DNA of 10,099 bases from Caldifarciminota bacterium (GCA_026991055.1 JALXCE010000358.1:1-10099); one strand, 5' to 3'; shown: positions 1 to 6,896, counted from the first letter of the stretch. Made by a program: numbers and translations. Notes: generated from the sequence alone by a model not told the origin.

Positions 1-1030
1 GGGTGGTCTTTTGAGGCCCCTTATTCTCTGGAACTACCACCTTTTCCTCGATTTTCTCCTTGAGTAAACCATCGATTTCCCTTCTTTTATCGGCAGGTAT
101 CCTGTGGGCAATGGCAAATTTTACCACCCTCTTTACATCATCCCAGGTTACAATTTTTCTGCCATCAAGGGCTGCGACTGCCTTTGCTGCACGGAAGGTT
201 GTGATTTCCGCACGGTTGGACTTCACACCCAGAGAAATCATGAGCTCTGCAGTCTGGAGCATCAGATTTTCTGGAATTTCAACCTCGTCCAGAATTTCCC
301 TGGCATGTGCAATTCGCATTTTAAGCTCATTCTGCTTATCTTCATACTTTTTCCTGAAACCCTCAGGGTCGCGGTCGTATTCTTCACGTCGTCTGTAAAC
401 TTCCACTCTCAATTTTGGGTCCCTTATAGGCTTAACTTCAATACTCAGGCCAAATCTATCGAGCAACTGGGGTCGCAGGTCTCCTTCCTCGGGATTCATA
501 CTTCCTATAAGAATAAATTCTGCAGGGTGAGAATAGGAAATTCCCTCACGCTCAACGGTATTCCATCCTGTTGCAGCGGCATCAAGGATGACATCCACCA
601 GGTAATCGGGCAGCAAATTCACCTCGTCGATGTAGAGAATATTCCTGTTCGCACGGCCAAGAATGCCAATTTCAAAGCTTATGGTCTTCTCTTTCACAGC
701 CTTTTCAATATTAATGGTGCCGAGAACCATATCCTCTGTGGCCCCAATGGGGAGTTCCACTATTTTCATGGGGATCTTCTCTACCTCGATGTGCTCTTTC
801 TTTCGGCACTCTGGACACTGTCGTCTTTTATCGTAGGGGTAGCAATGGAAAGGGCACCCTTTTACAGCTTCGATCATGGGTAATATTTCTGCGAGGGAGC
901 GCACGAGGGTGGTCTTACCTGTCCCCTTCTCACCGGTGAGGAGTACACCACCGACTTTTGGATTTACCACAGCAATGAGAAGGCCAAGCTTTAAATCTTC
1001 CTGATCAACAAAGGCAGTGAAAGGAAACAT
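1..1030 (-). CDS. Magnesium-chelatase subunit I-type AAA+ ATPase (ChlI/BchI family), partial at C-terminus
   Basis: Reading the minus strand from an ATG at 1030-1028 gives 343 codons with no stop before the window edge, so the gene is cut at its 3' end. It begins with the family's FPFTA...Q motif. It has a Walker A GEKGTGKT (res. 33-40), a CxxxC...CxxC insert (res. 59-75), a Walker B ILYIDEVNLL (131-140), a GSMNPEEG sensor-1 stretch (176-183), an RPQLLDRF arginine-finger box (186-193) and an SNRAEIT sensor-2 box (271-277). Such ATPases drive insertion of Mg or Co into tetrapyrroles together with a ChlD/VWA and a large ChlH/CobN subunit, or act as stand-alone partners of VWA proteins. The last ~20 residues are a charged, proline-containing linker, so a fused ChlD-like C-terminus is possible. 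No tetrapyrrole genes are visible, so metal and pathway stay open. The start fits the family N-terminus; an AGGTG lies 15 nt upstream, too far for a good SD. Confidence 0.93.
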   Translation of the reverse strand, partial: MFPFTAFVDQEDLKLGLLIAVVNPKVGGVLLTGEKGTGKTTLVRSLAEILPMIEAVKGCPFHCYPYDKRRQCPECRKKEHIEVEKIPMKIVELPIGATEDMVLGTINIEKAVKEKTISFEIGILGRANRNILYIDEVNLLPDYLVDVILDAAATGWNTVEREGISYSHPAEFILIGSMNPEEGDLRPQLLDRFGLSIEVKPIRDPKLRVEVYRRREEYDRDPEGFRKKYEDKQNELKMRIAHAREILDEVEIPENLMLQTAELMISLGVKSNRAEITTFRAAKAVAALDGRKIVTWDDVKRVVKFAIAHRIPADKRREIDGLLKEKIEEKVVVPENKGPQKTT

Positions 1031-1070
1031 TTCGTATAAATTTTACACCTGCATGACGAATTTGACAAAA
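1031..1070 (-). promoter_or_regulatory. Promoter for the ChlI-type gene, close to the start codon
   Basis: On the minus strand TTGTCA (1068-1063) and TAAAAT (1045-1040) are separated by 17 nt, a good sigma70-like pair. A start site about 7 nt after the -10 box falls near 1033-1032, only 2-3 nt before the ATG. The message would then be essentially leaderless. The match was made by eye. Confidence 0.5.
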
Positions 1071-1116
1071 ATAAGTTGAGCTCGTTCATTCGAAAATTCC
1101 CCCCTCCTCTTTTACT

Positions 1117-1135
1117 CCACGCACTTTGTGCGTGG
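1117..1135. repeat. Perfect 8-bp palindrome with TTT loop between divergent genes
   Basis: CCACGCAC (1117-1124), TTT, GTGCGTGG (1128-1135) form a perfect stem. A C-rich run lies before it and a CCCCCC run after it. It sits between two divergently transcribed genes, so it cannot be a normal 3' terminator for either. No T-tract follows on the plus strand. A dispersed REP-like element or an operator are the likelier readings. Confidence 0.6.
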
Positions 1136-1224
1136 CCCCCCGGAAAAACCCATGACTGATTTCTGCCAAGTTTTTAAATACCGCATGGATAACGGCAAGA
1201 AAGTAGGATTCACGCATAAAATAC

Positions 1225-1254
1225 TTGATTAATCTAACTGCCAGTGATTAACAT
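1225..1254 (+). promoter_or_regulatory. Possible promoter for the fabH-glycosyltransferase-galT operon
   Basis: TTGATT (1225-1230) and TAACAT (1249-1254) are 18 nt apart, the same spacing as the two stronger plus-strand promoters in this window. A start near 1261 would give a leader of about 28 nt containing the GGAG used by fabH. The -10 box matches the consensus at only 4 of 6 positions. Confidence 0.35.
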
Positions 1255-1288
1255 TTATTTTCAACGTTTCCCCTGGAGCGAGAGAAAA

Positions 1289-2269
1289 ATGGGTGTAAGA
1301 ATTATCGGTATAGGGAGTTATGTCCCCGAAAATGTCGTGACAAATTTTGATCTTGAGAAGTTCCTGGATACCTCTGATGAATGGATAAGAACGAGGACAG
1401 GAATAGTGGAGCGTAGAATTGCGCCCCCTGAAATGGCAACATCGGACCTTGCAACTGAAGCTGCAAAGGCAGCACTGAAGGACGCTGGAGTCACTCCTGA
1501 TGAGATTGATATGATCATCGTTGGCACTGCCACACCTGATATGTTTTATCCAGCCACAGCCTGTCTCGTGCAGAAAAATCTTGGTATCAAGGGCAAACCC
1601 TGCTTTGACATGGAAGCTGCATGTCCTGGTTTTATCTACGGACTTGAGGTGGCAAGAGGGTTGCTCCATCTTCCAAACTACAAAAAAATACTTGTGATTG
1701 GTGCTGAAAATTTGACAAAGTTCATGGACCCGGAAGACCGTGCCACCTACGTGCTATTCGGTGACGGTGCGGGAGCCGCTGTCCTCACCATGGATGACAC
1801 TCCCTATGGGATTATAACATCTCACCTTGGTGGGGATGGAAATCTTGGAGACCTGCTTTACCTGCCTGCCGGTGGCTCGAGGATGCCTGCCTCACGTGAA
1901 ACAGTTGAGAAAAGATTGCATTACACGGTTATGAAAGGTCGTGAGGTCTTCAAATACGCTGTATTAAACATGCAAAAGGCAGCTTTAAAAGTTCTTGAGC
2001 AGGCTGGACTTAAAAAGGAAGATATCACATGGCTTGTTCCTCACCAGGCAAACGTGAGAATCATTGATGCCACAAGGGAAAAGCTGGGGCTACCACCTGA
2101 GAAGGTTTACATCAACATTGACAAATATGGGAATACAAGCGCAGCATCCATCCCCATAGCCCTCACAGAGATGAAACAGAAAGGTCTATTGAAAAAGGAT
2201 GATATCGTTTTAACCGTTTCCTTTGGCGCCGGGTTCACATGGGGCGCCAATATCATTCGCTGGGGATAG
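1289..2269 (+). CDS. fabH: Beta-ketoacyl-ACP synthase III (3-oxoacyl-ACP synthase III)
   Basis: The 326-residue protein is full length for KAS III, the condensing enzyme that starts type II fatty-acid synthesis from an acyl-CoA and malonyl-ACP in the cytoplasm. The thiolase-fold triad is clear: Cys112 in EAACPGF, His252 in PHQAN and Asn282 in GNTSAA. The N-terminal GIGSYVPENVVTN, the DEWIRTRTGI box (res. 30-39) and the C-terminal SFGAGFTWG glycine-rich loop are also typical. I chose ATG 1289 because the protein then starts at the usual MGVRIIGIGSYVPE, with GGAG 10 nt upstream. A GTG at 1244 would add 15 residues and has no SD. The residue after the catalytic Cys is Pro, where many homologues have Ala or Ser. 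It is the first gene of a tight operon with a glycosyltransferase and a GalT-family gene, not of a plsX-fabD-fabG cluster. Branched or straight primer preference cannot be read from sequence. Confidence 0.95.
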   Translation: MGVRIIGIGSYVPENVVTNFDLEKFLDTSDEWIRTRTGIVERRIAPPEMATSDLATEAAKAALKDAGVTPDEIDMIIVGTATPDMFYPATACLVQKNLGIKGKPCFDMEAACPGFIYGLEVARGLLHLPNYKKILVIGAENLTKFMDPEDRATYVLFGDGAGAAVLTMDDTPYGIITSHLGGDGNLGDLLYLPAGGSRMPASRETVEKRLHYTVMKGREVFKYAVLNMQKAALKVLEQAGLKKEDITWLVPHQANVRIIDATREKLGLPPEKVYINIDKYGNTSAASIPIALTEMKQKGLLKKDDIVLTVSFGAGFTWGANIIRWG

Positions 2270-2272
2270 TTG

Positions 2273-3679
2273 ATGTACGCAGTAATCTTTGACCTTTTAA
2301 ATCCTGAAGAGAAGCAGTTTGTCAAAAAGGGAGCAAAAAATTTTAAGTTTGCGGAAAAAGTAATTGCCATCTCAGATACGGAAATCGATGGAATTGAGAC
2401 TCATCCTCGCGCGAATATCGGTGCCATGATAAACAGCCTCCTCGATGCAGGATACTCTATTATTTTCGCTTCACCGGCGATTGTTCCAGCCGATAACTTT
2501 CTTGAAAAAATTCCAAGCTGCACCGGTTGCTGGCTATATTCTGATTATATTGAAGCAGGTGAAAAGAAGGAGCTATTTGACTTCAACGGTGACTTTACCG
2601 AAAGATTCGATTTCGGTCACGTGGTGGTTTTAAATCAACCCATTGAAGTCCGCGCGCTCGATAGACTTAATTTCGCATACCTTTATGATCTTAAGCTCAA
2701 GATGATCGACAGAAAATCTCCATTTGTACACGTTAAGGAGCCACTTTACTCCACACTTGAGGTGGAAGATGACGAGCTTGCTAAGAAACTGCACTCGCGG
2801 AGTTTTAGATACCTGTTTTACAAGCCCGAAGAAGAGCTGGAATACGAGAAAGTTTTTAAGGATTTCCTTCTCCGCAACGATGCTTTCCTTGATGGGCACT
2901 ACGAGAAGGTCTATGACCCCATCGAGAATTATGAGCTCATGGTGAGCGTCGTCATTCCTGTGTTAAACCGGGCAAAGTTCATTGGGACTGCCATCGAAAG
3001 TGTGCTCAACCAGGACTTTGATTCTTACGAGGTTATTGTTGTTGATAATGGTTCAACTGACGGCACACAGGACATTGTGAGAAAATACACACATACCGGG
3101 AAGGTAAGACTCTTTCAAAACCCAACGGGTACCATTGCCCTTGCCCTCAATACCGGGATAAGAAATGCACGTGGTAAATATATTTCACAGCTTGATTCCG
3201 ACGATGTTTATCTTTCTTATACCCTTCGCTACATGGTGGAGGCACTGGAATCGAACCCTTACGCAGGACTTGCCATCTCATACTACGAGCTTATGGATGA
3301 GGCCGGTAATCCTCTTAAGGAGTTCGGGGTCATCAGGCATCTCGAATACGATAGAAACAATATTCTGAGGGTCGAAGGGGCAGGTGCTGTTCGCACCTGG
3401 AGGAAAAAAGTACTCTTTGAAATGGGACTCTTCGACGAAGAGAACTACGGAAATTACGGTGAAGACTACGACATGGTACTCAAAGTCTCTGAAAAATACC
3501 AGGTTATAAGGGTGCACAAGGTGCTCTATCGTTACAGAAAACATCCCGGATCAACAGACGTAACAAGACCGGCTTGGTACAGGCTCTTTACAAAGAATAT
3601 GGCACGTCAGGTGGCATTCCGCCGCAGGCAACTCCGTAATTCTGTCTTGAGGATGTCAAAGGGATTGAAGGATGCCTGA
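2273..3679 (+). CDS. Family 2 glycosyltransferase with a degenerate GT2-like N-terminal half
   Basis: The protein has 468 residues. The C-terminal part (about res. 222-430) is an intact GT-A fold glycosyltransferase of family 2: VSVVIPVLNR (224-233), VVDNGSTDGTQ (256-266), the metal-binding QLDSDD (306-311) and a GEDYD acceptor/base motif (396-400), followed by VLYRYRKHPGS. It would transfer a sugar from a nucleotide donor to a surface glycan or lipid. No membrane segment is evident. Residues 1-220 lack the nucleotide-binding motif and DxD, yet LYSDYIEAGEK (88-98) and LYDLKLKMIDRKSPFVHVKE (137-156) resemble the second half of a GT2 domain, suggesting a decayed duplicate. ATG 2273 is preferred to TTG 2270; the gap from fabH is 3 nt, with only a weak GGGGA upstream. 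It overlaps the next gene by 8 nt, so the three are probably translated from one mRNA. Acceptor and sugar are unknown. Confidence 0.88.
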   Translation: MYAVIFDLLNPEEKQFVKKGAKNFKFAEKVIAISDTEIDGIETHPRANIGAMINSLLDAGYSIIFASPAIVPADNFLEKIPSCTGCWLYSDYIEAGEKKELFDFNGDFTERFDFGHVVVLNQPIEVRALDRLNFAYLYDLKLKMIDRKSPFVHVKEPLYSTLEVEDDELAKKLHSRSFRYLFYKPEEELEYEKVFKDFLLRNDAFLDGHYEKVYDPIENYELMVSVVIPVLNRAKFIGTAIESVLNQDFDSYEVIVVDNGSTDGTQDIVRKYTHTGKVRLFQNPTGTIALALNTGIRNARGKYISQLDSDDVYLSYTLRYMVEALESNPYAGLAISYYELMDEAGNPLKEFGVIRHLEYDRNNILRVEGAGAVRTWRKKVLFEMGLFDEENYGNYGEDYDMVLKVSEKYQVIRVHKVLYRYRKHPGSTDVTRPAWYRLFTKNMARQVAFRRRQLRNSVLRMSKGLKDA

Positions 3680-4628
3680 AATCAGACACGACCCTGTCAC
3701 AGGTTCTACAGTTATAATCTCCCCCGAGCGTGGTTTCAGACCGATTGCGTTTTCTCCAGATGAATACAGCGACACGGTAAATACATGCCCTTTCTGCCCC
3801 GGTAGAGAAGAGAAAACACCACCGGAGATCATGAGAGTTGAAAGAAACGGAAAGTGGATTGTCAGGGTGGTTCCAAACAAATTTCCTGCAGTGGTTTCAA
3901 AGGAACACAATGAGAAATTCTTCAGGCACAGATTTTACAGGGGAGAGCTCGCTACAGGATATCATGAGGTCGTGATTGAAACCCCGGACCACTTTAAAGA
4001 CCTTGCAGATCAAAGCGAGGAGCATCTTTTTGAAATTTTAAAGGTTTACAGAGAGCGATACCGGGAGCTTATCAACAAACCCGGTATCAGATATGTGCAT
4101 ATCTTTCGCAATTGGGGGAAATATGCAGGAGCATCTCTGCCACATCCACATACCCAGATACTCGCTCTCAGGGCTATTCCCGAACATATAAAAAGGGAAT
4201 TGGAGGCCATGAGGAAGAGGAAAGCCCTGTGCAGAGTTTTGGATATTGAGGTGAGAACCAAAGAGCGCCTGATAATGAACGAATTTGGATTTGTGGCAAT
4301 AGCTCCCTTTGGCTCAAGATTTTCCTACGAATCCTGGATTGTCCCATCGGAGCACGAGTCGAGCTTCGGAGAGGCAAGTGATGAACGTCTCAAATATCTT
4401 GCAAAATTTCTACTCAAGCTTCTCATAGCTTATCGCATGGAACTTGATGGGTTTTCCTACAACCTCATAATACATTCAATCGAAAATCCTGATTTCCACT
4501 GGCATATAGAGATTTTACCGAGACTTGTGGGACTCGCTGGCTTTGAGGTGGGAACCGGGTACTACATTAACACCGTTTCGCCTGAAACAGCCGCAGAAAA
4601 ACTTAGAAAACACCTCGCTAATTTATAG
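3672..4628 (+). CDS. galT: GalT-family sugar-1-phosphate nucleotidyltransferase, paralogue 1 (GalT1)
   Basis: This 318-residue HIT-superfamily protein resembles class I galactose-1-phosphate uridylyltransferase (UDP-glucose + Gal-1-P to UDP-galactose + Glc-1-P). It opens with DPVTGSTVIISPER, followed by CPFC (39-42), TPPEI, RVVPNKFPAV, a GYHEVVIETPDH box (His98), the active site HPHTQ (158-162) with the nucleophilic His at 160, and DFHWHIE (274-280). The first zinc pair CPFC is intact. At the second site, where relatives have CxxCD, it reads CRVLD (187-191), so one ligand is lost; His228 and the HWH histidines remain. The start overlaps the glycosyltransferase end by 8 nt, suggesting translational coupling and a supply role for that enzyme. 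ADP- or UDP-sugar phosphorylase activity is a serious alternative, since plant ADP-glucose phosphorylase belongs to this family. No galK or galE is in the window. Confidence 0.85.
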   Translation: MPEIRHDPVTGSTVIISPERGFRPIAFSPDEYSDTVNTCPFCPGREEKTPPEIMRVERNGKWIVRVVPNKFPAVVSKEHNEKFFRHRFYRGELATGYHEVVIETPDHFKDLADQSEEHLFEILKVYRERYRELINKPGIRYVHIFRNWGKYAGASLPHPHTQILALRAIPEHIKRELEAMRKRKALCRVLDIEVRTKERLIMNEFGFVAIAPFGSRFSYESWIVPSEHESSFGEASDERLKYLAKFLLKLLIAYRMELDGFSYNLIIHSIENPDFHWHIEILPRLVGLAGFEVGTGYYINTVSPETAAEKLRKHLANL

Positions 4629-4666
4629 GCTTTCACTTCGAGCTGTTGTCCATTAAAATTTCCCTC

Positions 4667-4696
4667 TTGCAAAAGTTCGATATTTGAATTTATAAT
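4667..4696 (+). promoter_or_regulatory. Promoter for the DUF5916 barrel gene and its leader
   Basis: TTGCAA (4667-4672) and a perfect TATAAT (4691-4696) are 18 nt apart. Transcription from about 4703 would give a leader of roughly 155 nt before the barrel gene, long enough for the small ORF and hairpin described below. Confidence 0.6.
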
Positions 4697-4716
4697 AATC
4701 CTTGCTTGGAATATGA

Positions 4717-4839
4717 ATGTTTTATTTTGATTTTGGGGGTTACAAATTGAAAAACAAAGATGGATTGCCCTGGGTCATAAAGAGAAACAAAGATGGGATG
4801 GGGAATCCATCCTTTTATTTACTTCTCTTTTGCCCTTAA
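4717..4839 (+). CDS. Possible 40-residue leader peptide/small protein
   Basis: An ATG at 4717 opens a 40-codon frame ending at TAA 4837-4839, lying between the promoter and the barrel gene, whose ATG is 19 nt after this stop. A weak GGA lies 6 nt upstream. The frame contains two copies of AAACAAAGATGG exactly 33 nt apart, encoding KNKDG and RNKDG eleven residues apart, so the repeat is in register with the codons. The C-terminus is hydrophobic (FYLLLFCP). The terminator-like hairpin lies inside the frame, so translation could affect its folding. An in-frame TTG at 4747 would give 30 residues. I recognise no family, and an open frame of this length can occur by chance. Confidence 0.25.
   Translation: MFYFDFGGYKLKNKDGLPWVIKRNKDGMGNPSFYLLLFCP
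4752..4796 (+). repeat. Direct repeat of 12 nt, period 33 nt
   Basis: AAACAAAGATGG occurs at 4752-4763 and again at 4785-4796. A period of 33 nt equals 11 codons and also about three helical turns, so it fits either a duplicated peptide motif or a pair of regulator sites on one face of the DNA. Confidence 0.6.
4796..4820 (+). terminator. Hairpin followed by T-rich tract; terminator or attenuator
   Basis: GGATGG (4796-4801), loop GGAAT, CCATCC (4807-4812), then TTTTATTT (4813-4820). A G-T pair can add a seventh base pair. The stem is modest. It is the only terminator-like structure after GalT1, and it also lies inside the leader of the barrel gene, downstream of that gene's promoter. An alternative pairing of GATGGATT (4759-4766) with AATCCATC (4804-4811) uses the same 3' strand and would prevent this hairpin. 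Confidence 0.4.
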
Positions 4840-4844
4840 TTTGA

Positions 4845-4855
4845 AAAGGAGGTGA
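4845..4855 (+). promoter_or_regulatory. Strong Shine-Dalgarno site for the barrel gene
   Basis: AAAGGAGGTGA is a near-perfect complement of the 16S rRNA tail, with GGAGG 6 nt before the ATG at 4859. It fixes the start: an in-frame TGA at 4853-4855 rules out an upstream extension. Confidence 0.9.
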
Positions 4856-4858
4856 GTT

Positions 4859-6793
4859 ATGTTTTGGTTAATGCTTCTTCTGTCGTTCAATCTTACCTTT
4901 CATAAACTCGAGGTTCCCCAGCAAATCTTCACTATAAAGGACCACCTGAAACTTATTGAAGTTATCCCTAAAGTGGATAGCATGCCGTCAGATTCGAGCC
5001 AGATTTATTTAGGTTACACAAAGGACGGATTGGTCTTTTATGTCAGGATGTGGCAAAAAGAGGGCATAAATGCAAGTTCCCGCAAAAGGGATTCCGATGC
5101 CCTTTTCAAACAGGCAGAGGACGCGGTTTATTTTTTCATCTCTACAACTTCAGATAGACGAAACGCCTATTACATAGGTGTTAACCCTCTTGGCACCATC
5201 CTTGACAAAATTTACACCAGTAACGGAATCACGGAATGGGATGCAAACATTAAGGTAAAAACTCACAGAAAATCCAACTACTGGGATGTCTTCGTTTTTG
5301 TGCCTTTTAAAAACTTATCCTATACAAAATCCCCCTGGGGCCTTCAGGTGATGCGGGTAATCTCAAAAAACGCACACATTCAGCTACTTTATCCCACAAA
5401 GGAACTTTCCCCAAGAAACACATTGAGCTTTGAAATTGACTTCAATTATATCAAGAAAACCCGTGACTATAACCTTTACTTCGTTCCATCAGCAAGGATA
5501 GAGAGGAATCCATTTGCTGATAAAACCTATCAATTTAGCAGTGGCTTCACTACAAGATTCAAAAAAGGCTCTGGAGACCTGCTGGATTTTACCTACAAAC
5601 CGGACTTCTCTGAGGTAGAGGCAGACATTATAAAAGTCGATATATCACGTCTCCCGGTAAACTATCCCGAGAAAAGACCGTTTTTTGTGGAAGGCAAGTC
5701 TATTCTTAATCTTCCAATCGGTTTGATCAGGACAAGAAATCTCGCCTATCCGAATTATGGACTGAAGTTCTACTCCGTAAGCGACATGAGTGCATTCGGG
5801 ATATGGTACGTTGATGACGATTCGCTCGGGACAGTCTCTTTTACAAGAATCAGATATTCTCCTTCAAAAAACCTCAGCTTTGGCACCTTCCTTGATGCAA
5901 ATTCTATAGGTTACAACGTGGTTTCAGGAGATATCTTTTATGCATTGAGAAAATACAGTCTCACGGCCAGAGCTCAGTATTCAAGGAGACTTGACCAATC
6001 TTCCAATCTATTCCACTTTGCGGTAAATAGGAATCCGATTCAGGGCTTTCATTTTAGATTTGAGGGTAGTTATATCGACAGCGCTTTCATTTCCCCTTTG
6101 AACATGCTTAACCTCTATTTCGACGGGGTAAAGTCGCTCCTTGTGGCTGCGGTTTATAAAAAATTCAGCGAAAATAATCACTATTTCGGCGTACACACAA
6201 ATTATTCAGTAACACGTGACCTTTATGATAATTCTCTTGTTAGAAGTCGCGGGATGCTCTACTTCTCCGGTGGAAAACTCCCTTACCTTGGCGGTATTGG
6301 ATATATTACACAGGATCTGGGGTATTTGAGAGGATACTATCCTGAAACCAGAGTAAACCTTTTGATGCTTGCACTGGCCTATCAAATCTCTGCCTGGAAA
6401 AACATGTACGTTGAGTTTTATAAAGGCCGCTATCTCGGCGGTGATCTGAAAAAGGTTGAAGGCGGATTTGCAGTTAGCCTTTACGGGGTTAATCTTGGTT
6501 TCAAACTCGACTATTTTAAGTCAAATTACGATGATAAGCGTGTTGCCCAGGTTTATGGCGAAATCCCTCTACCTTACAAAGTCCTCTTAAAACCTTATCT
6601 CAACTACACCGATGACAGGATGTTGAATAAGAAAAAGTTTCAACTAAATGGTATCCTGGCTTACGAACCATCTGCTTTTTCAGGGATTTACCTCGCTATC
6701 AATCGTCGTTACGAGGATGAAGGTATGGGCTTTGATTTAAAGCAGGATAAGGAGGTCTTCAAAGTTCAATTGGGTGTGTATCTCATAAGGTGA
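4859..6793 (+). CDS. DUF5916 outer-membrane beta-barrel protein with N-terminal CBM9-like region
   Basis: The 644-residue protein starts with a short hydrophobic stretch (res. 2-14, FWLMLLLSFN...) that can serve as a signal sequence but has no basic residue before it. Residues about 25-195 look like the CBM9-type beta-sandwich of this family (LGYTKDGLVFYVRM; EDAVYFFIST; YYIGVNPLG; WDVFVFVPF). The hallmark of DUF5916 follows: KPDFSEVEAD (247-256) and PEKRPFFVEG (270-279). The rest, about 285-644, is a run of alternating aromatic beta-strands with short turns, as in an outer-membrane barrel. The C-terminus is VQLGVYLIR, not the usual terminal Phe. Family members are common in Bacteroidota, Gemmatimonadota and related bacteria, and their substrate is unknown. 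A role in binding or uptake of extracellular carbohydrate is only inferred from the CBM9-like part and the alpha-glucan genes downstream. It appears monocistronic, with its own promoter and a palindrome after it. Confidence 0.85.
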   Translation: MFWLMLLLSFNLTFHKLEVPQQIFTIKDHLKLIEVIPKVDSMPSDSSQIYLGYTKDGLVFYVRMWQKEGINASSRKRDSDALFKQAEDAVYFFISTTSDRRNAYYIGVNPLGTILDKIYTSNGITEWDANIKVKTHRKSNYWDVFVFVPFKNLSYTKSPWGLQVMRVISKNAHIQLLYPTKELSPRNTLSFEIDFNYIKKTRDYNLYFVPSARIERNPFADKTYQFSSGFTTRFKKGSGDLLDFTYKPDFSEVEADIIKVDISRLPVNYPEKRPFFVEGKSILNLPIGLIRTRNLAYPNYGLKFYSVSDMSAFGIWYVDDDSLGTVSFTRIRYSPSKNLSFGTFLDANSIGYNVVSGDIFYALRKYSLTARAQYSRRLDQSSNLFHFAVNRNPIQGFHFRFEGSYIDSAFISPLNMLNLYFDGVKSLLVAAVYKKFSENNHYFGVHTNYSVTRDLYDNSLVRSRGMLYFSGGKLPYLGGIGYITQDLGYLRGYYPETRVNLLMLALAYQISAWKNMYVEFYKGRYLGGDLKKVEGGFAVSLYGVNLGFKLDYFKSNYDDKRVAQVYGEIPLPYKVLLKPYLNYTDDRMLNKKKFQLNGILAYEPSAFSGIYLAINRRYEDEGMGFDLKQDKEVFKVQLGVYLIR

Positions 6794-6855
6794 ATTGTTT
6801 TAAACTTTAGGGGCTGGGTAATCCGCTTGAAAATAGGAAGTAAACCCTCACCCCA

Positions 6856-6896
6856 TCCCTCTCCCGCTTTGCGGGAGAGGGAGACTGGCATTTTTT
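6856..6896 (+). terminator. 12-bp perfect palindrome after the barrel gene, with trailing T6; REP-like element or terminator
   Basis: TCCCTCTCCCGC (6856-6867), TTT, GCGGGAGAGGGA (6871-6882) form a perfect 12-bp stem. It is preceded by CCCTCACCCCA and followed, after eight further bases (GACTGGCA), by T6 (6891-6896). The strong stem could end transcription of the barrel gene, but the gap before the T-run is longer than in a standard intrinsic terminator. CCCTCACCCC...CTCTCCCGC-type palindromes are a common dispersed intergenic element in bacteria, so this may be a REP-like repeat recruited as a terminator. Confidence 0.6.

Noticed and set aside
104..883. Long plus-strand open frame of 259 codons
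   Set aside because: It lies opposite the ChlI-type gene, whose minus-strand frame carries Walker A, Walker B and all family motifs. The plus-strand translation resembles nothing.
1152..1232. A 26-codon ATG frame upstream of fabH
   Set aside because: Short, with only a weak GGA upstream and no repeat or other sign of selection; it overlaps the proposed fabH -35 box.
1244..1288. Upstream GTG start for FabH adding 15 residues
   Set aside because: No SD, overlap with the proposed -10 box, and the extra residues are not part of the KAS III fold.
3234..3261. Minus strand reads like a tRNA 3' end (GGTTCGATTCC ... CCTCCACCA)
   Set aside because: The T-stem pairs at only two positions, no matching 5' acceptor strand lies at tRNA distance, and it is inside the glycosyltransferase gene.
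4741..4812. Known riboswitch classes in the barrel-gene leader (c-di-GMP, SAM, fluoride, preQ1)
   Set aside because: None of their conserved core motifs could be found by eye.
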